Part shown: positions 1 to 9,221 of the stretch, piece by piece
Layout of the letters: each line of letters starts with the position of its first letter
Numbering within the stretch: position 1 is the first letter of the stretch
Origin: Serratia symbiotica
GTDB taxonomy: Bacteria > Pseudomonadota > Gammaproteobacteria > Enterobacterales > Enterobacteriaceae
Direction of reading: 5' to 3'
Assembly (NCBI RefSeq): GCF_000821185.2
Contig: NZ_CP050855.1
Coordinates: forward strand, 1,302,001-1,366,000
DNA: 64,000 nucleotides
Notes under the pieces: model-generated
Told to the model about the DNA's origin: nothing
The model's database searches: none
Seen by the model: only the letters and a program-made list of their open reading frames with translations
Program-made: the position numbers and the translations under genes

Positions 1-132
1 TATATCGACCCCGTTAAGCAACATAATCGGCTGAGTGTGATCCCAGCCGATGGCGGCTCACCTTGCCAGGCGCAGTTCAGCTTGGCAAAAAGCCAAGGCA
101 TCCAACGTATCGGCCCGGTCACCTGTCGGTAG
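1..132 (+). CDS. Fimbrial outer-membrane usher, C-terminal end (partial)
   Basis: The first 43 codons read open from the window edge to a TAG at 130-132. The peptide contains the PADGGSPCQAQF stretch and ends in a Cys-Arg. A small beta-rich C-terminal domain of this kind with paired cysteines is typical of PapC/FimD-like ushers, which secrete and assemble pilus subunits at the outer membrane. A spore-coat-U type subunit gene follows 20 bases later in the same direction, as in Csu-like chaperone-usher operons. Only the tail is visible, so the family call rests on that tail and the neighbour. Confidence 0.6.
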   Translation, partial: YIDPVKQHNRLSVIPADGGSPCQAQFSLAKSQGIQRIGPVTCR

Positions 133-152
133 CCCAGCTACGGAGAATAAAT

Positions 153-1085
153 ATGTTTCGGGGATTGAAAGTGTTACTGCTAAGTTTGTTGCTGTTTTAC
201 TGCCGGTGGGCGCTGGCAGACTGTATCACCACCGATGGCACTGTGATCCTGCCTAGCAGCAGTTCTTTCGTGGTGTATAACGGCCAGACCAGCGCTCAGG
301 GTACAGCAGGGTTAAACTGCACCGGCCTGAATCTATCGATAGTGTCGCAAAATAGCGTAACGGTGAAAATTGCTGCCACCACCCACGGTATGGCGCTGGC
401 CAATATCGATGGATCCGGCGATCATATCCCTTATCTGATCTATCCTGATGCCAACTATCAGGATCCCTATAGCGTTGGGCAAACCATCGACTACAATTCA
501 TTGAATTTATTGTCGTTGATCTTGATTTCCACCAATGCTGACTTCCCGCTATACATCAAGACATCAGCCGGTGCCAATGTGCGCGCCGGCACCTATACCG
601 ACACCATCCATCTGGTCTGGAATTATCATATCTGTGGGCTTGGCCTACTCGGATTATGCATTGGGTGGGACGGTGTTAACGAGACCAGCACGGTGAACGT
701 TAGTATGGCGATTACCAAGGATTGCCTGATCGGCACTGCGCCAAATGTTAACTTCGGCAACATGGCGCTGCTAGGCCAGTTTAACCCGGTGAATCAGAGC
801 ATTACCCTAACTTGCACAAAAACCGAGGGATACAACACTTACTTTACCAACGGCAATAACCCTACCGGCAACTGGCGGCAAATGAGGAGTGGCCTCAGCG
901 ACTTTATGCAGTATCAGATTTATTTACCCAACACCACGACCATCTGGGACAGTACTAACAAGCGCAGTGGTGTGGGTACCGGGCTGGTGCAGAGCATTAC
1001 TTACAAAGCCGCAGTCAATGCGGCACAGCCTGAAAGGCCGGTAGGTATTTATCAGGACAACCTTAGCTTTGTGGTTGAATATTAA
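153..1085 (+). CDS. Spore coat U (SCPU) domain pilin/adhesin of a Csu-like fimbrial operon
   Basis: The start at 153 is preceded by CGGAGAA. It opens a protein of about 310 residues with a hydrophobic signal peptide (LLLSLLLFYC...ALA) followed by two tandem beta-sandwich regions. The first spans roughly residues 25-190 and the second 190-310; each begins near a cysteine and the second ends in a typical pilin-like terminal strand (SFVVEY). This two-domain layout matches the SCPU family tip adhesins/subunits secreted by usher systems. The gene follows a truncated usher tail by 20 bases, suggesting one operon and a role as the last (tip) subunit. A fragment of the dispersed repeat begins at or just before its stop codon. 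Longer in-frame starts upstream overlap the usher and are unlikely. Confidence 0.7.
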   Translation: MFRGLKVLLLSLLLFYCRWALADCITTDGTVILPSSSSFVVYNGQTSAQGTAGLNCTGLNLSIVSQNSVTVKIAATTHGMALANIDGSGDHIPYLIYPDANYQDPYSVGQTIDYNSLNLLSLILISTNADFPLYIKTSAGANVRAGTYTDTIHLVWNYHICGLGLLGLCIGWDGVNETSTVNVSMAITKDCLIGTAPNVNFGNMALLGQFNPVNQSITLTCTKTEGYNTYFTNGNNPTGNWRQMRSGLSDFMQYQIYLPNTTTIWDSTNKRSGVGTGLVQSITYKAAVNAAQPERPVGIYQDNLSFVVEY

Positions 1086-1106
1086 TAGCCTAATGGGATA
1101 GGCTCT
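1075..1106. repeat. Fragment of the dispersed 147-bp repeat at a gene 3' end
   Basis: The bases TAGCCTAATGGGATAGGCTC (1086-1105) match the outer end of the repeat seen at 1939, 21316, 41094 and 57070, in reverse orientation. Only the terminal ~25-30 bases are present. They directly follow, or slightly overlap, the stop codon of the SCPU gene. Confidence 0.6.
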
Positions 1107-1183
1107 AAGGTCACTGAAGGGTTGCCAGCCCATACATGATGCACATCTGCGTGCTGGCACCGCAGCATCGGCGGAAAATATCT

Positions 1184-1717
1184 TTAGCAACCTGTCTTGC
1201 CAACTTTGACCACCAGCAAGGCATCAAACAGACGCTGTTTATCCGCATCGCTAAGATTGACCTGATTAACCGTACGCAAAAAATCCCCACGATCCGCATC
1301 AGTCAGCGGTCCGGTGTGTAGTTGCTTGACCAATTGTTGTAGGATGCGGCTACTCAATTGAGCAATTTGCGAGCGCACGCTGTCTAGCGGGCGTGGCTGC
1401 CAGCCTGGCTCTGGCGTCGCCAGCCAGTCTGCACGATAGCGATACTGAATCGCCTTAGCGGCGTCCATTTGCGCTACAATTAACGGCCGCACCGACGTCG
1501 AAACTAAGCCCAGCCGTTCTGCTTCCGCCTCGCTGACAGCCAAGACCTTGGCCTCCTGCGTGACATCCTCAATCGGCAAATGTTGTTGCGCTTTATAACC
1601 AGCCACATCCTTCATAAAGGACAGCCGTTGGTTTACCAGACCGCCAATAGCGGCGGCGCTATCTGCCAGCACCGGGAAACTGGACAAACAGCAAGCTATC
1701 AGTAATACCCTAAACAT
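1184..1717 (-). CDS. Secreted/periplasmic chorismate mutase, AroQ gamma type
   Basis: The protein starts MFRVLLIACCLSSFPVLA, a clear signal peptide, followed by an all-helical domain. Visible family marks are RLSFMKDVAGYK near the N-terminus, the IEDVTQEAKVL helix and the QMDAAKAIQYR segment. These carry the Arg, Lys, Glu and Gln positions that bind chorismate in AroQ enzymes. Chorismate mutase converts chorismate to prephenate; the gamma class is exported. At about 177 residues it is the usual size for an exported monofunctional enzyme. The start at 1717 is chosen because the next upstream start adds residues before the signal peptide. There is no aromatic-amino-acid gene nearby, and the physiological role of the periplasmic form is not settled. 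Confidence 0.8.
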   Translation of the reverse strand: MFRVLLIACCLSSFPVLADSAAAIGGLVNQRLSFMKDVAGYKAQQHLPIEDVTQEAKVLAVSEAEAERLGLVSTSVRPLIVAQMDAAKAIQYRYRADWLATPEPGWQPRPLDSVRSQIAQLSSRILQQLVKQLHTGPLTDADRGDFLRTVNQVNLSDADKQRLFDALLVVKVGKTGC

Positions 1718-1938
1718 AACGGTTCCCTTTTCAGTGTTAAGCAACAGAATTAACCACGATCACTCTGCTGCAAGCAAGTAGGATCTATGGCGTAGAATTC
1801 ATCAGCAACATTTTTACGGCGATTTGCACCACCCTGTGCAGTCAGAAAACATGAGCCATGAACAACTCATCAATTTTGATGTGACTCCAGTGCAGTCCGC
1901 TTTAAATATGGTAAGCAGGCATAGAGGAGATCTCATTT

Positions 1939-2085
1939 AGAACCTATCCCATTAGGCTATTTTATTTGCCATTTTGCACCCGGATAGTGCTCACCATCCT
2001 CAGCTACTCCCTGTACGCGCCGATTGTTGCACGCTGTCCTGCTCCAAACTGGCTGCAACAATGTACGCCTGCCGGGATAGGCTCT
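1939..2085. repeat. Dispersed 147-bp repeat, near full-length copy A
   Basis: It begins AGAACCTATCCCATTAGGC and ends in GCAGGCTATCC-type reverse complement (CCGGGATAGGCTCT), giving imperfect terminal inverted repeats of about 19 bases. The interior (GTGCTCACCATCCTCA...CTCCCTGTACGC...CTGGCTGCAACAATGTACGCC) is shared with copies at 21316, 41094 and 57070. No open reading frame of note is present inside. It lies between chorismate mutase and tsx, about 100 bases past the tsx stop. The rest of the 1718-2192 gap shows nothing recognisable. Confidence 0.8.
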
Positions 2086-2192
2086 AAATGGGGGGACACA
2101 ATAAAGATCACCTCTCTCGCTATGCCTGTCCTGTTGTTTTAGTGCCTCATTGCTGGGACTCTTTCAGATTTCTATTCCGATACCATGGAAAA

Positions 2193-3062
2193 TCAGAAAT
2201 TATAACCAGCAACAATGTAATAAGCCCAACCAGTGGACTTGATTGGGCCTTGCGGCGTGCCAATATCCGCACCATCCTGCCATTGTCCACCATTATGGAA
2301 GTAACGAGCAACAAATGAGTAGTGCCAGTGATCGTAGTTTAGCGCCAGAATATGGCTGGAAGCGATTGAGTTACGGGTGCGCACCTGCTTACTGGCAGCG
2401 TTGTCTTTGCCCAGATCGGAACCAAAATCAAAGTTGGTGAAGCCAATATAGCTCAGGTTGCCCCCCCATAGTGGAGTCAGCGGCACCAGGTATTTCACCT
2501 TAAAGCGGTAACCATCCCAGCTATTTTCGTTAGCCGCCTGATAGTTTTCCCACTGGTATTTGGCATAGATATTCAACGACAGGCTCATCGGCAGGCCAGT
2601 GTTGACATCGCTACCCAACCCCATATACCAGGTGTTTTGACGTCCATCGACATTGTGGCCCAGATCATAGATGTAGTTATTGGCAAAGTACCACTCTTTG
2701 AACAGGCCGAAACTTAGATCGGTGGCGGTTAGCTTATCGATAGAGAAACGTGGCTCGATTTCCACAAACATTGGGGAGCCTTTATCCCAGATGCCGCGAT
2801 CCGGGGTATTGCCCACGCCGAAGAACTTCGGCACATCAACGTAACCGTAGAAATCGAACCAATCTTTTTTTGCGAAGGCTTCGTATTCCAAGTACACGTC
2901 ATTGTTCAGTTGTGGCCCAAAACGTGTGTGGTAGCTGCCCACCACGTTCGCGCTCTGATGCCACCAATCGGAGACATACTCACCGTTTTTGCTATCAGCC
3001 ATTGACGACGCATTGTAAGAGGCAGCAAGAAGTACACCTGCTGTGAGAGTTATTTTTTTCAT
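2193..3062 (-). CDS. tsx: Nucleoside-specific outer-membrane channel Tsx
   Basis: A 289-residue protein with signal peptide [15 protein letters not shown]...SMA, then a mature part starting with the aromatic-rich [22 protein letters not shown]. This and the alternating beta-strand pattern ending in a terminal aromatic (AGYNF) are hallmarks of Tsx, a 12-stranded barrel that admits nucleosides. It may also serve as a phage/colicin receptor, as in E. coli. The start at 3062 gives a standard signal peptide; an ATG five codons upstream (3077) is possible because neither has a strong ribosome binding site. In E. coli tsx is under CRP/CytR/DeoR control; I did not find a convincing operator in the upstream 250 bases. 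Confidence 0.92.
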   Translation of the reverse strand: MKKITLTAGVLLAASYNASSMADSKNGEYVSDWWHQSANVVGSYHTRFGPQLNNDVYLEYEAFAKKDWFDFYGYVDVPKFFGVGNTPDRGIWDKGSPMFVEIEPRFSIDKLTATDLSFGLFKEWYFANNYIYDLGHNVDGRQNTWYMGLGSDVNTGLPMSLSLNIYAKYQWENYQAANENSWDGYRFKVKYLVPLTPLWGGNLSYIGFTNFDFGSDLGKDNAASKQVRTRNSIASSHILALNYDHWHYSFVARYFHNGGQWQDGADIGTPQGPIKSTGWAYYIVAGYNF

Positions 3063-3944
3063 TTTATTATACCACATGCTTTAAAGGGCCATTTCTTGCC
3101 CACAAGATTAGAAAAGATGATGACGATGAGTCCTGGCGTTACCTGTGCAAAACACATTTAGGTAACGCGTGTATCCGCATAATAGAAATCATTGATTCAT
3201 TGAAATCTGTGATCTCATCATGCATCCCCTAAATACATAATCGATTGCGCTAACATTTGTCAAAATATGATTCACATAAATTTGCGACTCAAATCATGAG
3301 TGATGTTTTTTTAAACTATGCCTACCCCATTATTATCAGCGGCAAAGGCTAACTCAGAGCATGTAGCAGCAAAGAAAATGCTGGCGTTCATCACCAGCAT
3401 GATATCAGAGACAGGGCTTCAATCACCGAAGGGAGCAGCAGCGTATCCTCGGCACCACGCATTACACCCTGCGCAATCAAAAGGCGATGCCATCGAGATG
3501 GCCCGGTGCAATCGGGTTTGATGAGGTTAGCCGTAAACAATAGTAGCCGATCAGGTTTCTGTCAGGCATTGCAACTGATGAAGTCATTAGTCAAGTTTAA
3601 ATTCTTAACAAGGTGCCGGGACACGGTAACACACAAACCGCAACAAAAGCACGGCACCCTCACGGCAAGGTATCTTGCTCTTATGAGGGTGCCGTCAATG
3701 ACAACTCCCAACCTGATAATGCCTTGGTGAGACGCAAGCAGGAAAAATCTGTGGGACAGGACTTCAACTATTATTACCGCGCTAGGCGCTATTCTTTCGT
3801 CCTGTTGAAGTAACTATAAGCGCCAGACCCACCAACCTAAAGGGTGAAAATCACCCTTGTAATATATTAATAAAAATGATAGCAAACCCCATTGGGATAT
3901 ATCTATTTGGTTTAGATTTGAACTATTTAATCAAGGTAATAAAA
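3063..3944. other. Long non-coding stretch with possible relic and structured RNA
   Basis: This 880-base gap separates tsx from the GNAT gene. Bases 3330-3520 read on the minus strand contain a short open segment (GVMRGAEDTLLLPSVIEA) that resembles a transporter relic but cannot be assigned. Bases 3612-3695 hold overlapping complementary segments (entered separately). Bases 3751-3816 contain a weaker inverted pair (GGACAGGACTTCAACT / CCTGTTGAAGTAACT is a direct partial repeat). No intact gene was supported. Confidence 0.4.
3612..3695 (+). ncRNA. Candidate structured RNA with competing helices
   Basis: GGTGCCG at 3612-3618 can pair with CGGCACC at 3652-3658. The same segment, extended to ACGGCACCCTCA (3651-3662), pairs perfectly over 12 bp with TGAGGGTGCCGT at 3684-3695. 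A small inner stem (GCAAG/CTTGC) lies in the second loop. Mutually exclusive hairpins are the layout of attenuators and riboswitches. The next gene in the same direction is the GNAT gene at 3945, 250 bases away. I do not recognise a known RNA family, and a chance or decayed mobile-element origin is possible. Confidence 0.3.
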
Positions 3945-4355
3945 ATGAATATCAACGTAACCGATCAACCAAACCCGAATGATAAAGAATTCGTTATCGA
4001 TAGCCTCTGGGCCCATAACGATAAAACTCAGCCCGTCGACATTCACCCATTGTTCCTGACCCTAACCGATGACGATAACCAGATAGTCGCCGGTCTGGTC
4101 GCCAGAACCTGGTGGGGCGGCCTTGAGGTGCAATATCTCTGGGTTGGCGACCAATACCGCCAAAGTGGCTATGGCCGCCAGTTAATGTTGCAGGCCGAAG
4201 AAGAAGCTCGCAAACGCGGCTGCCACATGGCCTGTGTGGATACCTTCGATTTTCAAGCCAAAGGCTTTTACGAAAAACTCGGCTACCGAGTCTTTGGCGA
4301 TTTGCCCGGCTATGCGCATCGGCACACTCGCCACTACCTGGCTAAAAACCTTTAA
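3945..4355 (+). CDS. GNAT-family N-acetyltransferase
   Basis: The 136-residue product shows the GNAT fold signature: a beta strand VQYLWVGDQYR, then the acetyl-CoA loop QSGYGRQLM (Q/R-x-x-G-x-G/A type), the helix EEEARKRGC, and the late motif GFYEKLGYRVFG. The substrate cannot be told from sequence. The ATG at 3945 is preceded by AAGGTAAT, a better start than the ATG at 3876. A PAS-LuxR regulator follows after 27 bases and an NCS1 permease after that, so the three may be cotranscribed and serve uptake and modification of one small molecule. That link is inference. Confidence 0.85.
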   Translation: MNINVTDQPNPNDKEFVIDSLWAHNDKTQPVDIHPLFLTLTDDDNQIVAGLVARTWWGGLEVQYLWVGDQYRQSGYGRQLMLQAEEEARKRGCHMACVDTFDFQAKGFYEKLGYRVFGDLPGYAHRHTRHYLAKNL

Positions 4356-4382
4356 ATCAGCTTCAGCAGATCTGAGGTAAGC

Positions 4383-5072
4383 ATGGATCCCCCCAATAAA
4401 AATAATAAATATTATTTTAAGAGCCTCACTACCATGATAGAGCACCTGAGCGACCCCTGGGGCATCAAAGACCAGCAGTCTCGCCACCTCTACATGAACA
4501 GGGCCGCCTACCGCTATACCAACACGCCGCTGAATTTTGACGTTGCTGGCAAGCTTGATCATGAATTCCCCGCCGACTGGGCCGAATGCGCTGCCGATTT
4601 CATCGAGCATGACAAAATGACCGAGGCGTCGCGCGAACGCGTCACGGTGATTGAAACCCACTATTGGTACGGGAAAGACAGCCTGACGCCGTTTATCAGT
4701 GAGAAACTGCCGATATACAACGATGACAAACAGGTGATCGGCGTGATGTGGAACGCCAAGCCGATGAACAGCCTGTCGCCGTTGAAGTACATTAACCAGC
4801 AAAAACCCAGCGTGCTGACCACCGAAGTGAATAATGACTTGTTCACCCGAGCCGAACTCGACGTGATATTTTTAATGCTTCAGCGGTTTACCGTGAAAGA
4901 GATCGCAAGAATATACAGCATCAGCAATAAAACGATAGAAAATCGAATATATAACATTTATCAAAAAGCCAACGTCCATACGCAGCAGCAATTCGAAGAG
5001 TTTTGCAAATACGCCTGCTTGGACAACTATATTCCCGATCGCCTGATAGCCAAAGGCATCCAATTTATTTGA
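4383..5072 (+). CDS. PAS-like sensor with C-terminal LuxR-type helix-turn-helix
   Basis: The 229-residue protein begins after a GAGGTAAG ribosome binding site. Residues ~15-135 look like a PAS-type sensory domain (MIEHLSDPWGIKD...SRHLYMNRAAY, ending with KQVIGVMWNAKPM). Residues ~150-210 form a LuxR/GerE-like helix-turn-helix (FTRAELDVIFLMLQRFTVKEIARIYSISNKTIENRI, here quoted in parts: TVKEIARIYSISNKTIENR). It is likely a transcription regulator responding to a small ligand or redox cue. It sits between the GNAT gene and the permease on the same strand and may regulate them. No phosphoacceptor receiver domain is present. Confidence 0.75.
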   Translation: MDPPNKNNKYYFKSLTTMIEHLSDPWGIKDQQSRHLYMNRAAYRYTNTPLNFDVAGKLDHEFPADWAECAADFIEHDKMTEASRERVTVIETHYWYGKDSLTPFISEKLPIYNDDKQVIGVMWNAKPMNSLSPLKYINQQKPSVLTTEVNNDLFTRAELDVIFLMLQRFTVKEIARIYSISNKTIENRIYNIYQKANVHTQQQFEEFCKYACLDNYIPDRLIAKGIQFI

Positions 5073-5092
5073 ACAGCAAGGAATACCTCACC

Positions 5093-6394
5093 GTGATAAA
5101 GATTGAAGATTATCCGCTCAGCCGCGTGCCGCAGGATAGTAGAGTCTCGTTTTTAAGCGTGGCCATAGTACATATGGGCATGCTGACCGCCCTCGATCAG
5201 TTTATGCTAGGGGCGGTGCTTGGCAACTCGATGACGCTGATCGACGCCTTCAGCACCATTGTCATCGGCAGCCTGATCTTTGGCGGGGTGACTTACGGCC
5301 TCGGGCTGGCAGGCATGCGTGAAGGAATTTCCGGCAGCCTGCTGGCGCGCTGGTGCGGCTTCGGCCGCATCGGTTCGGTGCTGATCGGTGTAGTGGTGGC
5401 CGTTAGTCTGCTGGGCTGGTTTGGCATCCAGAACGCCATCTTCGCCAAGTCGCTCGATTTCGCCTTGGGCAACAAACTGGGGTTTGGCTTGGCCGCCGGG
5501 CTGTCCGGCAGCCTGCTGACCCTTTTAGTCGCCTTTGGCTTCAAGGCGCTGCGCATCGCCGCGCGCATTGCGGTGCCGATGTTTATCATACTGGTGGCCT
5601 TTATCTCCGTCACCGCCCTGTCCAGTCATAACTTGCAGGAAATCATTCAACTGGCGTCACCAGGCGAACCGCTGACCATCAGCGCCGGCATCACCATCGT
5701 CGTGGGCGGTGCCATTGTCGCCAGCCTGATGACCCCCGACCTGACCCGCTACTCCAAAAACAGCAAGCATGTGCTGGGCGTGACGATTTTCACCATCGTC
5801 GCCGGTGAGTTTGTGGTCAACGGCCTGGCGATCCTGATCGCCAAAACGCTGGGCACTGCGGACGTGGTGACCATTATGTCGCAGGCGGCGGGCGGCGCAG
5901 GCTTGCTGGTGGTGGTATTCTCCACCCTGCGCGTCAACGATCTCAACTTGTATTCCTCCTCGTTGGGCATCGTTAACGCGGTCGAAGGCATCACCGGCAA
6001 GAAGTTGAAATATACCTATACCACGCTGGTCATCGGCATACTGGGCACCACGCTGTCAGTGCTGGGTATTTTGGATCGTTTCGTCGATTTCCTGACCGTG
6101 CTCGGCGTGGTGTTCCCGCCGATTATCGGCATTATGCTGGTGGATTACTATCTGTTACGCAGCAGCCGCAAAATCCTGGATGACAGCCAGCTCACCGGTA
6201 AATTGCCGGATGAAACCGTCACTATCGGCTGGGCAGCGATCGGTGCCAGTATCGTTGGCGGCATCGTCGGGTTGGTTACCGAGTGGGGGGTACCGACCAT
6301 CAACTCACTGCTGGCCGCCAGCCTGCTCTACTGGGCGCTAAAGCTGGCGTTCAGCCGCGCGCAAAAGCCGGCCATCACGCCAGACCCTCGGTGA
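5093..6394 (+). CDS. NCS1 family permease (CodB-like cytosine/purine transporter)
   Basis: A ~433-residue polytopic membrane protein with about 12 hydrophobic segments. The start is the GTG at 5093, ten bases after AAGGA; earlier in-frame starts overlap the regulator gene. The N-terminal region (MLTALDQFMLGAVLGNSMT) and the TM with GWFGIQNAIFA resemble CodB-type cytosine permeases, as does the PDLTRYSKNSKH segment in the middle. The likely role is proton- or sodium-driven uptake of a nucleobase-like compound in the inner membrane. No cytosine deaminase (codA) lies nearby; instead it follows a PAS-LuxR regulator and a GNAT enzyme, so the substrate may differ from cytosine. Confidence 0.8.
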   Translation: MIKIEDYPLSRVPQDSRVSFLSVAIVHMGMLTALDQFMLGAVLGNSMTLIDAFSTIVIGSLIFGGVTYGLGLAGMREGISGSLLARWCGFGRIGSVLIGVVVAVSLLGWFGIQNAIFAKSLDFALGNKLGFGLAAGLSGSLLTLLVAFGFKALRIAARIAVPMFIILVAFISVTALSSHNLQEIIQLASPGEPLTISAGITIVVGGAIVASLMTPDLTRYSKNSKHVLGVTIFTIVAGEFVVNGLAILIAKTLGTADVVTIMSQAAGGAGLLVVVFSTLRVNDLNLYSSSLGIVNAVEGITGKKLKYTYTTLVIGILGTTLSVLGILDRFVDFLTVLGVVFPPIIGIMLVDYYLLRSSRKILDDSQLTGKLPDETVTIGWAAIGASIVGGIVGLVTEWGVPTINSLLAASLLYWALKLAFSRAQKPAITPDPR

Positions 6395-6481
6395 TCATTG
6401 AGCCACCCTCTGCTGGTGCGAATTATTGAAAAAACGAAAAAGGTGGGATTGCCAAGTGTCAGTAGCAAAATAGCCTTGATA

Positions 6482-6520
6482 CTCAGAGTAGGGAAAAGCG
6501 CTCCCTCTCTGAGCTTTATT
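6482..6520 (+). terminator. Possible terminator after the NCS1 permease
   Basis: CTCAGAGTAGGG pairs imperfectly with CCCTCTCTGAG across a short AAAAGCG-containing loop, followed by CTTTATTATAA. The stem has a mismatch/bulge and the T tract is weak. Confidence 0.35.
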
Positions 6521-6559
6521 ATAAAAGTCCGTCAGCGATTGCTTGTTAGTATTTTGATC

Positions 6560-6900
6560 GGCTTTGTTGAATAAATCGGATTTTGGGTCAGCAGCTCCGA
6601 CGCTCAGGCAATGCGTACACTTTTGGCCTACCTGCCTTGGTCATTTTATTCAGAGCACGCACTATGGCCAAAACCTCTGCAACCTGATCCTGATAGTCAT
6701 GTAACGTCAGCGAATCGCCGAACAATGGTTTTTCCCTGTACAAAGCAGTTTCCGCTATTGACCGCCGGTTATAGGCCGTTGGTCACTTCCATCGCGCATT
6801 GCGACCTGTCAGGCGTTGATTCGCCACAGCCCGGTACGATCTGCATACGCCTCAGGCCAGTAACCCGCCCCTTTCGCGGAGGGAACCGCGCCAACTTTCC
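6560..6900 (-). mobile_element. IS5-family element relic (3' end of transposase)
   Basis: GGCTTTGTTGAATAAATC at 6560-6577 is the terminal inverted repeat typical of IS5-family (IS903-like) elements. Read on the minus strand, the adjoining bases encode FGDSLTLHDYQDQVAEVL and ALNKMTKAGRPK, the conserved C-terminus of IS5-type transposases. The upstream part is broken by stops and shifts, and no second end is visible. The gap from 6395 to 7148 holds nothing else recognisable. Confidence 0.75.
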
Positions 6901-7148
6901 ATGAACAACGTTCTCTGTCTGAACGTCTGTATCGGGAACAGGGGCTGGAGACGCAAAACTGCTGGGGCATAAATCGCAAAAAATGACGGATAAATATAAC
7001 GATGATCGAGGGAAAGAGTGGAGGGTAATCGCAGTTTAAACCGTACTTTTTTTATACAGTTTTGGGGAAGAGTTTTGGTGGAAGACTCGAAGACCAAAAG
7101 CCAACATAAAACTAACAATTTATGTTGGCTATATGCTAACAACAATAC

Positions 7149-8402
7149 TTACATGTGTTTAACGATGGCGTCACCAAACTCTGAGCATTTCAGCAACTTA
7201 GCGCCATCCATCAAACGTTCAAAATCGTAGGTTACGGTCTTCGCGGCAATCGCCCCTTCCATTCCTTTAACAATTAAGTCGGCGGCTTCTGTCCAACCCA
7301 TATGACGCAGCATCATTTCGGCAGAGAGAATAATGGAACCTGGATTCACTTTGTTCTGGCCGGCATATTTAGGCGCAGTGCCGTGGGTCGCTTCGAACAG
7401 CGCGCAGTCAGAGCCGATGTTGGCACCAGGTGCAATGCCGATACCGCCAACCTGGGCTGCCAGGGCGTCAGAAATGTAGTCACCGTTCAAGTTCATACAG
7501 GCGATCACATCGTATTCCGCTGGGCGTAGCAATATTTGCTGTAAGAAGGCATCGGCGATCACATCTTTCACCACAATCTCTTTACCGGTATTTGGGTTCT
7601 TGATTTTCAGCCATGGCCCACCGTCAATCAACTCGCCACCAAACTCTTCACGCGCCAATTCATAGCCCCAATCCTTGAAAGCACCTTCGGTGAATTTCAT
7701 GATGTTGCCTTTGTGAACCAGGGTCACGGAATCACGGCCATTGGTGATAGCGTATTCGATCGCCGCACGCACCAGACGCTTGGTTCCCTCTTCGGAGACG
7801 GGTTTGACGCCGATCCCACACTGCTCTGGGAAGCGGATCTTCTCCACGCCCATTTCGTCACGCAGAAATTTGATCACTTTATCTGCTTGCGCAGAACCGG
7901 CTTTCCACTCAATGCCAGCATAGATATCTTCAGCGTTTTCACGGAAGATCACCATATCAGTCAGTTCTGGCTGTTTAACCGGACTTGGGGTGCCCTGATA
8001 ATAGCGTACTGGACGCAGGCACACGTATAGATCCAACTGCTGACGTAGAGCCACGTTAAGGGAGCGGATACCACCACCAACCGGGGTAGTCAACGGGCCT
8101 TTGATGGCAACACGGTAGTCACGGATCAGATCCAGGGTTTCATCCGGTAGCCACACATCATTCCCGTAAACGTGAGTGGATTTTTCGCCAGTGTAAATTT
8201 CCATCCATGCGATTTTGCGGGTGCCGTGGTAGGCTTTTTCTACAGCTGCATCAACCACATGAATCATAGCAGGGGTAACATCAACGCCAATGCCATCGCC
8301 TTCGATAAACGGAATGATGGGGTTATTTGGAACGATCAGTTTACCCTGGGCATCGACCGTAATCTTTTTACCTTCTGCCGGAACAATTACTTTGCTTTCC
8401 AT
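7149..8402 (-). CDS. icd: NADP-dependent isocitrate dehydrogenase
   Basis: This 417-residue protein aligns by eye end to end with E. coli Icd ([14 protein letters not shown] start). It catalyses oxidative decarboxylation of isocitrate to 2-oxoglutarate in the TCA cycle, producing NADPH. The active-site serine loop [13 protein letters not shown] (Ser near 113, target of the AceK kinase in E. coli) is intact, as is the C-terminal NADP-binding [12 protein letters not shown] segment. The ATG at 8402 follows GGAGAG; a TTG one codon earlier is unlikely. It is divergent from rluE, as in E. coli. Confidence 0.97.
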   Translation of the reverse strand: MESKVIVPAEGKKITVDAQGKLIVPNNPIIPFIEGDGIGVDVTPAMIHVVDAAVEKAYHGTRKIAWMEIYTGEKSTHVYGNDVWLPDETLDLIRDYRVAIKGPLTTPVGGGIRSLNVALRQQLDLYVCLRPVRYYQGTPSPVKQPELTDMVIFRENAEDIYAGIEWKAGSAQADKVIKFLRDEMGVEKIRFPEQCGIGVKPVSEEGTKRLVRAAIEYAITNGRDSVTLVHKGNIMKFTEGAFKDWGYELAREEFGGELIDGGPWLKIKNPNTGKEIVVKDVIADAFLQQILLRPAEYDVIACMNLNGDYISDALAAQVGGIGIAPGANIGSDCALFEATHGTAPKYAGQNKVNPGSIILSAEMMLRHMGWTEAADLIVKGMEGAIAAKTVTYDFERLMDGAKLLKCSEFGDAIVKHM

Positions 8403-8536
8403 CAATCTCTCCTTATACGCGCAATTTTTGTTAATGTTTTGTAAGATGTGGGTAGATACTACATCGAATATTCCGCCCGATCCAATCCGAAATAGATTCG
8501 GTTATAATGCCCTTATCAGCCATAATCTCAACTGCC

Positions 8537-9148
8537 ATGAATAAAATATTTATTAAAAATCAAAAATTTAAACGATTCAGCAAGCATGTGGCAGCGCAAG
8601 ATCTGTACCGAGTGGTATTATTCAACAAGCCATTTGATGTGCTGCCACAGTTCACCGATGCAGCCGGTCGCACCACCTTGAAAGCATTTATTCCCTTTAC
8701 CGACGTTTACGCCGCCGGGCGTTTGGATCGCGACAGTGAAGGGCTGTTGGTGCTCACCAACGAGGGTAAGTTGCAGGCGCAGCTCACCCAACCGGGCAAA
8801 CGCATCGGTAAGGTATACTTCGTGCAAGTAGAAGGCGTGCCGCAAGATCGCGATCTGACACCCTTGCGCCACGGCGTCACCTTAAAAGACGGCCCCACCT
8901 TACCCGCTATAGTGGAACGGGTGGACGAACCGCAATGGCTGTGGCCGCGCAATCCACCGATCCGCGAACGCAAATCAATCCCCACCACTTGGCTGAAAAT
9001 CACTCTGTTCGAAGGCCGAAACCGTCAAATACGACGCATGACGGCACATATCGGTTTCCCTACCCTGCGCCTGATTCGCTACAGTATGGGCAACCTTTCA
9101 TTAGGTGAGCTGCAACCCGGTGAATGGAAAAATCTTGATTCCCTATGA
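8537..9148 (+). CDS. rluE: 23S rRNA pseudouridine(2457) synthase
   Basis: The product (203 residues from the ATG at 8537) has the RsuA/RluE family core: [13 protein letters not shown] near the N-terminus, the catalytic-loop [17 protein letters not shown] with the invariant Asp, and GRNRQIRRM toward the C-terminus. RluE makes pseudouridine at position 2457 of 23S rRNA. No S4 domain precedes the catalytic domain, consistent with RluE. It is divergent from icd. In E. coli nudJ lies between rluE and mnmA; here there are only 73 bases between them. Confidence 0.93.
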   Translation: MNKIFIKNQKFKRFSKHVAAQDLYRVVLFNKPFDVLPQFTDAAGRTTLKAFIPFTDVYAAGRLDRDSEGLLVLTNEGKLQAQLTQPGKRIGKVYFVQVEGVPQDRDLTPLRHGVTLKDGPTLPAIVERVDEPQWLWPRNPPIRERKSIPTTWLKITLFEGRNRQIRRMTAHIGFPTLRLIRYSMGNLSLGELQPGEWKNLDSL

Positions 9149-9221
9149 AGGGCCGTGCGCCCACATACCCGACGTGATAAAATCCTGCGCTTGTTTTTAT
9201 CAGCCGGTTCATGAGACTCCC

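Noticed and set aside
3130..3300. CRP/CytR operators upstream of tsx
   Set aside because: Half-sites such as TCACAT and TGTGC occur, but no pair has the required spacing.
3651..3695. Simple rho-independent terminator
   Set aside because: The 12-bp stem is strong but has a 21-base loop and no T run, so I listed it as a possible structured RNA instead.
7302..8030. Plus-strand open frames opposite icd
   Set aside because: They are antisense shadows of a fully conserved gene, with no ribosome binding site or recognisable motif.
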